DNA of 64,000 nt from Paguma larvata (GCA_030068075.1 CM057844.1:5704001-5768000), one strand, 5' to 3'; shown: positions 35,561-46,110, counted from the first letter of the stretch. The notes: generated by a model not told the origin, from the letters alone. A program made the numbers and translations.

Positions 35561-36267
35561 CTTTGGTGAGGTCGCACACAGAAGGAGCGGTCATATGTGG
35601 AGGGGTGGGAATGATTTAAGGTTATCTTCTCATTCCCTCACCTTGTCACAAAGCTAGCGGGCACTCCGGGCTCCCTTCCTATGACAGCCCTGGGAGCTGC
35701 CATCCCAGCATCCATGCATGTAGCGGGTCTTATGAAATACCTGTTGAGTGACCATGAAAGAAATGCACCTGGCCACCAGCTGGGGCCCACCTTAATGATT
35801 AAGACAAGAGTGGCCAACCTGGGTCCTGTTTTAGAAGAAGCCAGGCAAATCTCATTCCTACTACAAACCCAGGAGGTATTAAGGATGTAGGAGGAAAAGA
35901 TGAATATATATAGCAAGATCACTGCTTTTTTGAATTCTTGGAGAGATCAATGAGCCAAATCAACAGCTATTTTTAAACTTCATTATTTTATAATAATCAC
36001 CATTTTAAAATACACATTTCGTGCCTGGCATTGGATTGGGTCCTGGGCCAATGGCAAGGAACAGGCAGGCTCCATCTGGACCCTTCCTCAAGACATTTAG
36101 TAAGAAAGATGAGCCAATCTGGTGTGATCAATCCATGGGATATTTTATGAATAATTCTCCTGTACACATACCTACTTTGTCTTATGTGGGCCTATGGGTT
36201 CTGGTCACATGCAGAGCCCAGATAAAGAATGGCTAACCATTTAAGCATTAAAACCTCAAAATTATAC
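35561..36267. other. Unassigned sequence
   Basis: No recognised repeat or gene. The minus frame at 35638-35922 (94 codons) and the plus frame at 35681-35890 overlap and lack motifs. Confidence 0.4.
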
Positions 36268-36280
36268 AGGGCTTTATTTA

Positions 36281-36452
36281 TTTATTTATTTTTGAGAAAG
36301 AGAGAAAGAGAGACAGAGGGAGAGGCAGAGAGAGAATCCCAAGAAGGCTCCACACCCAATTTGGAGCCTAATGCAGGGCTCAATCCCATGGCCTATGGCC
36401 TAAGCTGAAATTAAGAGACAACGCTTAACTGACTGAACCGCCCAGGTGCTCT
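36281..36452 (-). repeat. Felid CAN-SINE, antisense
   Basis: Antisense SINE ending 'gaaccgcccaggtgctct'. Perfect 13-base target-site duplication agggctttattta at 36268-36280 and 36453-36465. Confidence 0.94.
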
Positions 36453-36479
36453 AGGGCTTTATTTAAATGTGTTCTATCA

Positions 36480-36650
36480 GGGCACTGGGTGGCTCAGTCA
36501 TTCAAACGTCTCTTGGTTTTGGCTCAGGTCATGATCTCACGGTTTGTGAGTTCAAGCCCTGCATTTGGTTCTGCACTAGCTGTGCAGAGCCTGCTTAGGA
36601 TTCTCTCTCTCTCCCTCTCTCTCAAAATAAATAAATAAACTTAAAAAAAA
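36480..36650 (+). repeat. Felid CAN-SINE, opposite orientation to its neighbour
   Basis: 'gcactgggtggctcag', 'gagttcaagccctgc', tail 'aaaataaataaataaactta'. Target-site duplication gtgttctatca (36469-36479) versus gtgtcctatca (36652-36662). With the antisense SINE just to its left, it forms a head-to-head pair only about 30 bases apart. Confidence 0.93.
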
Positions 36651-36948
36651 AGTGTCCTATCATTCTACCTTAGAAACCAGCCTATCAGGAGAAATGTAAC
36701 CTGTTTTTCATGCTCTGGGCCAGCAATAACCTTCAGTGAAGATGTTTTACCTATAAGTAGCATTCTAAGTGCGAGCGCAGGGTTAAGGAAGATTGGCTGC
36801 AGATGAGTACCTGGGAAAAACAAAACAAAAGAGCACATCATCTTCCTCTGTAGTCATCTGCCTCTGCTAAAAGCACAGTGAAGGGCGTGCAGATAGATGT
36901 AAGATGTCCAGGGTATTGCAACATCACTGTTGTTTAAACAGATCCCCA

Positions 36949-37202
36949 GGGGCGCCTGGGTGGCTCAGTAAGTTAAGTGCCCAGCTTCGGCTTGGGTCAT
37001 GATCTTGTGGTTCGTCAGTTTCAGTCCCGTGTAGGGCTCTGTGCTGTCAGCTTAGAGCCTGGAGCCTACTTCAGATTCTGAGTCTCCCTCTCTCTCTGCC
37101 CCTCTCCCAGTCACACTCTGTCTCTGTCTCTCAAAAGCAAATAAACATTAAAAAAATTAAAAATTTAAAAATTAAATATTAAAATTTAAAATTAAAAAAA
37201 AA
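36949..37202 (+). repeat. Felid CAN-SINE with long AT-rich tail
   Basis: 'gcgcctgggtggctcagtaagttaag', CT-rich middle, and an unusually long A/T tail over 37140-37202. Perfect 13-base target-site duplication aaacagatcccca at 36936-36948 and 37203-37215. Confidence 0.95.
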
Positions 37203-37369
37203 AAACAGATCCCCAAAGGATGCCATTTTTCCTAACCTCCAGAAAGTCACCTAATCAAAATCATGATCAGTGTTCCCTGTTGGCAATAATACAATAAGCA
37301 ATTTCTATGTGACTACTTATAATATAGCAGCCCCTATGGTAGAGGTCATCAAGCCTCCCTATGTGCCTT

Positions 37370-37715
37370 TTATTTCGAGGTTCTTGCATTTGGGAAGTGC
37401 CCATGTAACCAGGTTCTGTCCAGCAACATATAACACCCTTCCACATATCATTTAAAACCATCCCCTGTCATCCCCAGCCCCCTCTCCCCTTCTACAATCA
37501 CCCTGTAAACTGTGCCTTCCAGATGACATTCTACAAGGTGGGAACAGGCTCGTTGCCTGCATCACCGCCTGGAGGAAAACCACCCAACCACACCGGCTAG
37601 ACATTTGCTTTTGTGTTAAGCTCCTGAACGTTGGAGGTTTATTGGCTAGTCTCTCATAAGACATGCAACCATCTAACCAAGTTGTAGTCATTCTTCCATC
37701 TGTATCGGGAGCAGA
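37370..37715 (+). repeat. MaLR/MLT1-like LTR, 3' part
   Basis: 'gtgcccatgtaaccaggttctgtccagc', 'gcctggaggaaaaccaccc', 'ccggctagacatttgcttttgtgttaagctcctgaacgttggaggtttattgg' follows the 3' layout of an old MaLR LTR (agacat...gtgttaagc-ac-tga...tttgg). Diverged. Confidence 0.45.
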
Positions 37716-37849
37716 CATTAAATAAAATGAATGAAGGCCCTGCCCTATTTGAGACCTCTATTCTCATCTATTGCATGGGCAGGTCATGAGAACATGTCAA
37801 TCAAAGTGAAGTCTTACACGTGCATAACTCCTGATACTCTCCTTTGTGG

Positions 37850-37990
37850 CAGGGGCTGTTCTTATCCCCATTCCACGTGCAAAGAAACCAAGGCTCCGAG
37901 AGCTCAGTTAATTAATTTGTCTAGAGATCCCCACCTAGTAAGTGGAGGTACCACAGCTCTAGAACATATGCTAGTCACCACACCAAACTG
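37850..37990 (-). repeat. MIR fragment, antisense
   Basis: 'ggggctgttcttatccccattccacgtgcaaagaaaccaaggctccgagagctcag' and 'cacctagtaagtggaggtacc' are antisense MIR. Confidence 0.7.
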
Positions 37991-38949
37991 CCTCTCCCCC
38001 GGCCTTTGGTTTCAGCACCCACCATCCCCTGGAGCATTGTAAACCTCATCTAACAGCACATTGATTGGTGGTGGCCTCATGGTGACACCTCTCATTCACA
38101 CTGGGTCTGCTCTGCTGTGAGAGAGAGCACATGCAGAGTTCTGAGCACAGCAGGGCATGTAACATCCCGGCAGAGAACGAAGCAGTGTCTCCCCTTGTGA
38201 GTGTATTTTCAGGGAGGCAATGCTTCCTCAAAACCACAAATTGATGACCATTGTGGGAAGCGGTCTCTGCCAAAGCCCTAGGTCATGACTACGTCCATGC
38301 TATTTTAATGTTTTTCTTTTAACAGAATTCTAGGCATATGTAGCTTTAAAGTGATAGAGCCTCCTGTGTGATAGATGACATTTCTCAAGAAACATCTTTC
38401 CTACTAACAACTCATGCTCTGAATCACCTTCTACTCGGGCCCAAGAATCAATCAATGAGCTTCGGTGTTTTGTATTTTTGTCTTTGTATTTTTTTTTTAA
38501 ATAGTTCAAATTGTATACAAATGGATATTACCTTTATAATCAGAAATAAAAGGTATTACCTACTAATGATACAATTACTAATACAGAAGGCTAACATTGC
38601 CTCTTTAGGACAAACACCCCGGCTTCCACAATTGGGCTGGTTTTGCTGTGCTTCACCAGACCTTAGATTTGGTGCACTCTTTCCCTTGAGGCAGAAAATA
38701 TGCTGGCTCCAATAAAAAACCAAATCAATCGCATTCACTTGAGTTCTGTCTGCAATAGCTCTGATACTTTTGAGAGCATGGTGTCACTGGATTATCTCAC
38801 CAACAAAAGTTTTATTTTAGAAAATCTCTAAGTGTTTGGGTATGTAAAAATATATTTCTAATGTTTGGGTCTGAGGACACTTCTCTGAGGCTCCCTGCTT
38901 GGTTACAGTTTGGCAAGCGTGGCCCACAATGAATGGTTTTTATCCTGGG
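37991..38949. other. Unassigned sequence
   Basis: No recognised repeat. The 115-codon plus frame at 38368-38715 lacks a motif. Confidence 0.4.
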
Positions 38950-39070
38950 AGGCAACATGGGCTCTGGAATTTGGAATTACATTCCTTATTCAAATCCCGG
39001 CTTCCAAGTCTTTTAATCTGGGATCCTGAGCAAGTTAATTATACCGGTCTGAGGTTCAGTTCTACTGACC
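38950..39070 (+). repeat. MIR fragment
   Basis: 'gcaacatgggctctggaatttggaattacattccttattcaaatcccggcttccaag' then 'gatcctgagcaagttaatta' follows the MIR 5' half. Confidence 0.65.
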
Positions 39071-39669
39071 CATGAACTGTGGGCCAGGCTGTGCTCAGAA
39101 ACAAGTCTGAAAAAACAAACTGCAAGTTCCCTTGAACATTGCTCCTCAGCATCTGATTTTGCTGACTGTTTTCTTTTTTCAAATCTATGACAATCCTTCA
39201 CAGTATAATAAGAAAATCCCTGGTAATACTCTGTGTGTGATAACTACTGTTACTATTATTATACTGTCATTATTATTGTTATTTCTATCTGGGCTTTAGA
39301 TGCCTGACACACAGGATGTGGTATTTGTTGAGTAGAACAGACTGAATTTCAGTGAGAATTAAGCCAGAAATAAGACCCTCTCTGATCCTCGCCATAATGC
39401 CGCCCTGGGCAAGACACTATTTCTCTGGACCCAGAATTGCAAAACAATATCACCAGGTCTCCTTTTACAGCTTGGCAGTGATCCAAGCGGATGCATCCTT
39501 TGATATATTCCCGTTAGCACCCTCAGCAGATCAGCTGCACGGCCTGGTTTTCTCCTTTAAGTTACTTATAATTTTTTTTAACTGTTTCTAACTTTGTAAT
39601 TTCCCCCCCAATCCAAGATCCATATTCTCCACTCCTGGTCTTTGGCTGTGAAGAAAGGAGAAGGGAAAC

Positions 39670-39760
39670 CCCTGGAGTCAGGAGGCCTGAGACACAATCC
39701 CAGACACTAACAGGCAATGCCTGTGGCTTCTTTGGGCCTCAGTTTCCCTTCCACCCCGAG
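39670..39760 (+). repeat. MIR fragment
   Basis: 'ctggagtcaggaggcctgagacacaatcccagacac' and 'cttctttgggcctcagtttcccttcc' match MIR, with a deletion between. Confidence 0.55.
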
Positions 39761-39954
39761 GGGTCCTCTGAGGTCCCAGCTCTCTGAATAGATGCCCTCC
39801 CTCTAAATGTCCACAGCACACACACTGCACTGCTTGGTGTGGCCCAAGCACTGGCCTCCAGGCTGGGTATTTCCTGGGTCTCTGGTCTCCTTACCCAGCA
39901 TCTGCCATGTTTGGGATTTGTCCTGGAAAGTCCCTGCTGAACTTAACATTCTGC

Positions 39955-40130
39955 TGCTCCTGGATGCAAATCCTGGCTCTGGCACCACTTATTAATGCTG
40001 CAACTTGGGATAAGTTCACTTAACTTCTCAGAGCCTTGGTTTACCTATCTACAAAATGCAGATCATGGCAGTTAATTCACAAAACTGTGTAGGGACCCCA
40101 AATGGAATAAAACTGATGAAGTTCTCAACA
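39955..40130 (+). repeat. MIR SINE
   Basis: 'gatgcaaatcctggctctggcaccacttatta', 'gggataagttcacttaacttctcagagccttggtttacctatctacaaaatgc' is a clear MIR core. Confidence 0.78.
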
Positions 40131-40479
40131 CGATGGGAACTTACTGTTTTAAACACAGAATTTTCATGTTGTTCTCATCAGAAAAGCTCTATTCAACTTA
40201 ATCAGGCATTTTAAAAAAGCATATATCACTCTTGGGCATAAAAAGAAACACATAAACAGAAACATATGGAAAGACACATATAAGCCAAGTTAAATGTTTA
40301 TGGTCTCTAAAACCTCCACACATTCAGAATCCAACCCTTCTGGAGCATTCTCCTACTGGGAGTGGTTGGCGGCCAGGTTTTATTCATATAACATCATCTT
40401 TTGTGACATCAAGAGGAAAAAGAGCATAAATGATGTTGGGTTTTCTTCTTAACTTAAATTTTTATTTGTTTAGTTTGAA

Positions 40480-40680
40480 AAAATTAGAAAAGCATCAGTA
40501 TGAAAGTAGAGCAGCTCTCACACTGGGGGCAGCAAATGTCTAAAAATAACTCAGTTATAAAAGTCCAAGTATAATTTGCAGTATCACATATCTCAAAACG
40601 GTAAGTAAAAACACAATACGTCTTTCCTTCTATATCAGACTGGTTTCTCCTCAGAAAGAACACAAAAGGCAACTAATGAT
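40480..40680 (-). other. Minus-strand open frame near a coding-like relic (unknown)
   Basis: A 62-codon minus-strand frame (40484-40672) lies about 165 bases beyond the coding-like relic at 40837-41278. It contains two Cys in 'DICCPQCESC'. On its own it could be chance. It is noted because the relic next to it runs in the same direction. No family recognised. Confidence 0.2.
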
Positions 40681-40836
40681 TTGAGATTAAAATCAAATAT
40701 ACTGTTATTCACCTCAGCAACATCTAAATAAATGACCCACGCAATAGTGCCAACACACAGGTAACAGCCCCAAAATGTTAAGTGTGCTAGTTATAAGAGC
40801 TTGGACACATACTTTAACTTTTCCAGGACTCCCCTT

Positions 40837-41278
40837 CTATAAAGGCAGGTGGTAGGATTCTATGAGGTTTAGGATGTTTCTGTTATCTAAAGCTTTTTGT
40901 CTATATAAATGCTCATGCAACTTTAATTCACCATCTTCTTTGATCACTGAATGCTGTCCAATTTTTATAACTTCTGGCATTGAAGCACATTCATGTAAAC
41001 AATTTATAAATTTATAAGCACCCAAGGGTAATATCCTTCAGATTTCTGAAGTTAATCTCTTCTATATCAGGAGACTTTATATTTCTTTCCCAATAAATGA
41101 AAATATATTCAGGTAGATCCCAAATCAGAGACATGATTTTTTTTTCTATTGCAAATATAGCTTCTGTAGCATTATGTGCCTTTCTAAGAATTTCATTAGA
41201 TTTGGAGGAAATCACACCTTGTAGGACTGGATTGTAGCACATGTTGATTGTAATTATAGGTCTCAAGCCTCCCAACAT
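40837..41278 (-). pseudogene. Coding-like relic of an unrecognised protein (one frameshift)
   Basis: Two overlapping minus-strand frames read as one protein if a single base near 41020 is treated as a frameshift: 88 codons from 41278 to 41012, then 62 codons from 41025 to 40837. The composition is protein-like: mixed hydrophobic and charged residues, with stretches such as SSKSNEILRKAHNATEAIF, EKKIMSLIWDLPEYIFIYW and IKEDGELKLHEHLYRQKAL, and no low-complexity bias. An in-frame stop (TGA) lies directly before the first ATG. On the minus strand just upstream is a pyrimidine-rich tract ending 'cacttttttag', which would suit a splice acceptor. I do not recognise the protein and cannot say whether this is a decayed exon, a retrocopy fragment or chance. 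It lies beside the truncated 5' end of an L1. Confidence 0.4.
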
Positions 41279-41353
41279 TCAATTAAGGTTTTGTTTCTAA
41301 AAAAGTGAAATTTTACTTAAAAAAAAAAGAAGCAAAATAAAAGCCCAAGGATG

Positions 41354-41605
41354 TCACAAAGTAGGCTGTGCTCTATCTGAACTCATGTGGAATGAAAACT
41401 GCACCAAAGAAATGAAAGATTTCACATGACTAGGAAAATCCTCCTTATGGTAAAAAAGGTCAGTTCTCTGCCAGAAACTAATAAAGTTAGAGAAGAATAT
41501 TGGTGAATGTTTCTGCTGTGAGTGAAGACGGCTCCAGTTTACTTGAGGGTTTGGTTTTAAATAGTCGTTTCCTGGAATCTCTAGGATATGTAGGGTCAGA
41601 TCCAA
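41354..41605 (-). other. Minus-strand open frame upstream of the coding-like relic
   Basis: An 83-codon minus frame immediately upstream of the relic. It is rich in aromatic and His residues and has no recognised motif. It could be an earlier part of the same decayed coding sequence. The intervening 76 bases contain a T-run and stops in all obvious joins, so I keep it separate. Its 5' end lies at the L1 boundary. Confidence 0.25.
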
Positions 41606-42403
41606 TCAACAATTTATAAAAGCCTTGGTACTTCCTGATTTCAAAACTTACTACAAAGCTACAGTAATCAAAACAGTGTCGTACTGAAATAAAGGACAGA
41701 CATATAGACCCTCAAACAGAATAAAAAGCCCAGAAATGAACCCATTCATAAACAGTGAAGTGATTTTCAACAAGGGTGCCAAGACTATTCAATGGGCAAA
41801 GGATAGTCTTTTCAACAAATGATGTTAGGAAAACTGGATATAACATGCAAAAGAATGAGGTTGGTCCTTACCTTACACCACATAACAAAAATTAACTCCG
41901 AGTGGATCAGACCTAAGTAGAAGAGCTAAATTCAGAGGACTCTTCAAAGAAAATACAAATTGGATCTAGCAATGAGTTCTTGGATATAACGCCAAAAGCA
42001 CAGGCAACAGAAGAAAAAAATATACATTGGACTACATCAAAATTAAAAACATCTGTGCCTCAAAGGGTGCAAGCCATAGAGTGAAAAGACAACCCACAGA
42101 ACGGAGAAAATATTTGCAAATCATATATCTGATAAGGGATTAGTATGCAAAATACAGAGCAAACTCTTATAGCCCAACAACAAAGACAGATAAACAACTG
42201 GATTTAAAAATGGGCAAAGAACTTGAATAAATATTTCTCCAAAGAAGATATACAAATGGAGTATATCTTCATATCTTTCATCTGTGGCAAACACACAGAT
42301 GAAAAGATGTCAACAGCACTGATCACTAAGGAAATGCAAATCAAAACCACAAAGAGACACAACGTCATACCCGTTACAATGACTCTGATTAAAAAACCAA
42401 AAT

Positions 42404-42583
42404 GGGGTGCTATGGCGGCTCAGTTGGGTAAGCATCTGACTTCAGCTTAGGTCATGATCTCCTAGTTCGTGAGATCGAGTCCCATGTCAGGCTCTGCGCT
42501 GACAGCATGGAGCCTGCTTGGAATTCTCTCTCTCTCTCTGACCTGCCCCTGCTCACTTACTCCTCAAAATAAAATAAATAAAT
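42404..42583 (+). repeat. CAN-SINE within L1
   Basis: Diverged head 'gggtgctatggcggctcagttggg', 'gagatcgagtccc', CT-rich middle. Target-site duplication aaaccaaaat at 42394-42403 and 42584-42593. Confidence 0.92.
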
Positions 42584-42890
42584 AAACCAAAATAACGAGT
42601 GTTAGAGAGGACATCAAAAAACTAAAACCCTTGTAATCCATTGGTAGAAATGTAAAATGATGCAAGCTGCTGTGGAAAATGGTATGGCAGTCCCCCAAAA
42701 GGTTAAAAACAGAATCACCACATGAGCCAGTAATTCCACTTCTGGGTACACTCTCCAAAGAAGTGAAAACAAGGTCTCAAAAAGATATTTGAATACTCGG
42801 GGTCACAGCAGTATTATTTACAACAGCCAAAAGGTAAAAGCAACCCAAGTAAGTGCCCATCGAAAGATGAATGGAAAATAAAAATGTGGC

Positions 42891-42927
42891 AGATATATAG
42901 ATATAGATATAGATACATAGATATATT
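42891..42927 (+). repeat. (GATA)-like simple repeat
   Basis: Interrupted gata/atag run inside the L1 3' region. Confidence 0.85.
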
Positions 42928-43230
42928 GGAATATTATTCAGCCTTAAAAAGGATGGATATTTTAACTACAATATGGCTGAATCCTAAGGACATTATGCTA
43001 AGTGAAATAAGCCAGTCACAAAGAGACAAATACTCTATGATTCCACTTAGATGAGGAACCTAGAGTAGTCTAATGCATAGAGACAGAAGAAAGTGAATGG
43101 TGGTTTCAAGGAGCTGGGGAGAAGAGGTGGGGAATTAGAGTTTAAGGAGTACGAGGTTTCAGTTTTAGAAGGTGAAGAGAGTTATGTCAATGGATGGTGA
43201 TCATAGCTGTAAAGCAATTTGAATGTTCTT

Positions 43231-43366
43231 TTTTTTTTTAAGTTTTTTTTTTTATTTTTTTAAGTAATCTCTACACCCAATGTGAGGCTCAAACTCACAA
43301 CACCACAGCCCCAAGATCAAGAGTCCCATGCTCCACAGACTGAGTCAGCCAGGTGCCCTAGCAACA
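43231..43366 (-). repeat. Short-type CAN-SINE, antisense, within L1
   Basis: T-rich tail then 'agtaatctctacacccaatgtgaggctcaaactcac' and 'agactgagtcagccaggtgcc'; no CT-rich middle. Target-site duplication tgaatgttctt at 43220-43230 and 43367-43377. Same older layout as the copy at 21.27 kb. Confidence 0.9.
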
Positions 43367-43555
43367 TGAATGTTCTTAATGTCACTGACCCATACACTTA
43401 AAAATGGTTAAGATGGTAAATTTTATTATATTTTACCACTATTAAAAATAATACAAAAAGAGAAAAAAAAACTATAACCAATCTTTTATTTGAAATTCTT
43501 TGTTAATAAAAGATGAGAATATGGTAGCCCACAAGAAAAAAGGACTTTAACAATA

Positions 43556-43744
43556 GGGGCACCTGGGGGGCTCGGTCAATTGAGCATCGGACTCTTGATT
43601 TCAGCTCAGGTCATGATCCCAGGGTCATGGGATGGGGCACTGAGTATGGAGCCTGCTTAAGATTCTCTTCCTCTCTCCCTCTGCCCCCTCTTCCCGACTC
43701 CTGCACATACTCTCTCTCACTCTCTCTCAAATTTACAAATAAAA
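43556..43744 (+). repeat. Felid CAN-SINE (older copy)
   Basis: 'gcacctggggggctcggtcaattgagc', 'gatcccagggtcatgggatgg', 'gagcctgcttaagattctc', CT-rich middle, short A-rich tail. No clear target-site duplication. Confidence 0.88.
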
Positions 43745-44104
43745 GATGGCAGGGGGACATTCCCTCCCTGACCTTCCCCACACACCTCTGCCTTCTTCTC
43801 ACACCCCTTTTCCTATGTCACCAATTAACTGCAAAGAAATTACTGGGAGAGTTTAGGATACAGAAAGGAAGAGACTTGAGAATGCCTAGTAAAGTCTTTA
43901 ATGAACTCTAAGCATCACAGAAATACTTATTACTATTAGTATTTCTATTTCAGAGGGAAGCTGTAACACCAGACTTCCCAGGTATTTCTCCACAGCTGGG
44001 GCAGGAGCAGAGCTGGAGCCTTGGAGAACGCGTGGAGGCTGGGCTCCTGCACACAGAGCTCCATACTCACCTAAACAATGGTGGGTCACGTGATACAGAT
44101 AGTC

Positions 44105-44795
44105 CTTAGATGGCTGACTTGTCTAACAAAGCGTCACAAACTGAGAGCCTTAGCACAACAGAAATTAATTGCCTCAAAGTTCCGGAGGTCAGAAGTAGAA
44201 ATCTAGGTGTCTGCAGGGCTGTGCTGCCTCTGAAGGTGACAGGGAAGGAACTGTTCCTTCCTTGCCTCTCCCAGCTTCGGGTGGCCTTGGACATTGCTTG
44301 GCCTGTAGACCTAGGACTCCAGTCTCTGATTCTCACAGGGCCTTCCCCCCATGTGTCTTCAGGTCTTTCCCCACCTGCATGTCTCTGTCCAGGTTTCCCC
44401 CCTTTTATTTAAATTTTTTAATGTTTATTTATTTTTGAGAGACAGAGCATGAGTAGGGGAGGGGCAGAGAGCGAGGGAGACCCAGAATCTGAAGCAGGCT
44501 CCACTCTGAGCTGTCAGCGCAGAGCCTGATGAGGAGCTTGAACCCATGAACTGTGAGATCATGACCTGAGCAAAAGTCAGACGCTTAACCAGCTGAGCCA
44601 CCCAGGTGCTCCCAGATTTCTCCTTTTTATAAGAACACCAGTCATCGGATGAGGGACCCCCTCATGACTTCATCTTCTTGACTGAATCTGCACAGACTCC
44701 ATTTCCAAATATGGGCACATCTGCAGTACTAGGGATGAGGACTCCCACAGGTCTTTTTGGTGGGATGGGAGGGGGATGTCATTCAACCCATAACA
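44105..44795 (-). repeat. MaLR/MLT1-like LTR, antisense, split by a SINE
   Basis: Near-complete LTR in antisense. At its 5' terminus the reverse complement reads TGTTATGGGTTGAAT (44781-44795). Then come 'tttccaaatatgggcacatctgcagtactagggatgagg', 'cttttataagaacaccagtcatcgg', 'gttccggaggtcagaag' and the 3' end near 'ctaacaaagcgtcac' (44126-44140). An antisense SINE interrupts it. Confidence 0.72.
44408..44610 (-). repeat. Felid CAN-SINE, antisense, within LTR
   Basis: Antisense SINE ending 'ctgagccacccaggtgctcc'. The flanks 'caggtttcccccctttt' and 'cagatttctccttttt' look like an imperfect target-site duplication of about 16 bases. Confidence 0.92.
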
Positions 44796-44810
44796 GGGGA
44801 TAAAGACACT

Positions 44811-44928
44811 GATCACATATCTGGGAATTGTGAGCAATGCACACAAAATTCCTAATGATACGGTGATTGTGATCACAGTCAACGTAAAAAATAATGTCAT
44901 GGGGTGGGTAAAAATAAAATAATAAAAT
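44811..44928 (-). repeat. Left arm of an unassigned inverted repeat
   Basis: Bases 44844-44928, read in reverse complement, match 45546-45630 over 85 bases without gaps, with 8 mismatches by eye (about 90%). Directly adjacent, 44811-44845 matches 45981-46015 in reverse complement with 4 mismatches in 35. The two blocks are contiguous here but 350 bases apart in the right arm. The family is not recognised. The arm abuts the MLT1-like LTR ending at 44795. Confidence 0.85.
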
Positions 44929-45545
44929 ACATTCTATAATAATATAATTAAAAAGGAAGAAATTTAAATTTATATAAAACTCACAGTCATGCCCTTGTTT
45001 TCTGCTGACCAGCACCAGTCTCTATGACCTTGTTCTAACCCTAGGATTCTGTCTGTGAAATAACTACCATCACACACAGACAGGATCTGGAGACCTTTGC
45101 AGGTTCCCCTCTTTTTTCTCACAGAGAATTGGTAAAGGCAAAGCTCGAGTTCCTGAACTCAGCTTACATAATGCATCAAAACCAACTCAAGTGTCAGTTC
45201 TCCCTTCCTGAGCCCAGCCACCCAGTGCAGTTCACTGAAGCGGGAAAGGGAGCCTGGGGATGGCTCGAGAGGACAGGGCCACAGAGCAACACACGGCGCT
45301 CCGCGCAACCAACCCTGACTTATTTCCAAAGGAAATCAGATAGGAATGTGGGCTGCGCACATTGTATTTTTCTTGGAGCAGCAAGTGATAAAAGCAATAT
45401 TTTTGAAACTAGAGAAGAAGTGAGGCAAGTAGAGCCACAGACTGAAGAAGATGGGAAAGGAATATTCAGTCAGGAAGTGCTGTGTTTCCCCCCTTGTCTT
45501 CTGCCTCTGTGGATGTGAAGGGATTGAAAATGCTTCCAGAAAATC
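44929..45545. other. Spacer between inverted-repeat arms
   Basis: About 620 bases without a recognised repeat. The 129-codon plus frame at 45129-45518 has no known motif. Local GC is higher at 45230-45310. Confidence 0.4.
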
Positions 45546-46015
45546 ATTTTATTATTTTATTTTTACCCACTCCATGACATTGTTTTTTACAGTGGCTGTG
45601 ATCACAATCATCATATCTTTAGGAATTTTGAGGTTCTATTATTCATCTCCCAAATACAGCCCTCTGGCCTCTAGCACACCCCAGGCCAGCAGAGGGCAAA
45701 GCTGTGGTTCGTTTAGCACCCACACACGCCTCTAGAGGCCCCAGAGCCTCCCAGGGCCATCAGGAGATCACTGATACCAGCCACAGAGGCTGAATGGACA
45801 GCACATCTCCAAATCAATGGTCAAGAACCACCCACCATGCCTGCCCATGTCTTTAAGCCATCAGTGACCATGCTTGGCATTCACCCACTCCTGAGAGGGT
45901 GCTCAGGGCTCCATGTCCTGGCACAACAGGGCACACTGGCATGCACTTAATGATTTACTATTGAGCGTGCCTCTTCTGACTGTGTGCCTTGGTCACAATT
46001 CCCGGATATGCGATC
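45546..46015 (+). repeat. Right arm of the inverted repeat, with 350-base extra segment
   Basis: The 45546-45630 and 45981-46015 blocks pair with the left arm. Bases 45631-45980 have no counterpart there. Both arms give a hydrophobic frame sharing MTLFFT and SLGIL in the same reading frame, which is expected of any two related DNA copies and is not evidence of coding. Confidence 0.8.
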
Positions 46016-46110
46016 CGATTTCGACTTCCGGCCTCCAGAACTATGAGGCAATTAATTCCTGTTGTTCTAAGCCACTCAGTTTGTGGCACTTTGTTAGGGC
46101 GGCCCTAGGA
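46016..46110 (+). repeat. MaLR/MLT1-like LTR 3' end
   Basis: 'ccggcctccagaactatgagg', 'attcctgttgttctaagccactcagtttgtggcactttgttagg' and 'ctaggaaataaatacag' form the typical 3' end. It is the sense counterpart of the antisense LTR at 44.1 kb. Confidence 0.7.

Larger units (their letters stand above)
41620..43475 (+). mobile_element. L1 fragment, ORF2 3' part to 3' UTR, with two SINEs
   Basis: Starts 'gccttggtacttcctgatttcaaaacttactacaaagc' and continues in L1 order: 'gtgattttcaacaagggtgcc', 'ggactacatcaaaattaaaaac', 'aacaactggatttaaaaatgggc', 'tggaatattattcagcc', 'ctaagtgaaataagccagtc'. It ends 'aatggttaagatggtaaattttattatattttaccac', a 3' end of L1MA type. Interrupted by SINEs at 42404-42583 and 43231-43366. 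ORF2 is broken. Confidence 0.9.

Noticed and set aside
45129..45518. 129-codon plus-strand frame in the inverted-repeat spacer
   Set aside because: No recognised domain; the composition is not convincing and no coding context is visible.
44670..45735. Shared hydrophobic peptides in both inverted-repeat arms as a membrane protein pair
   Set aside because: Both arms are related DNA copies, so matching peptides follow automatically. Frames break just outside the repeat, and there is no start or family support.
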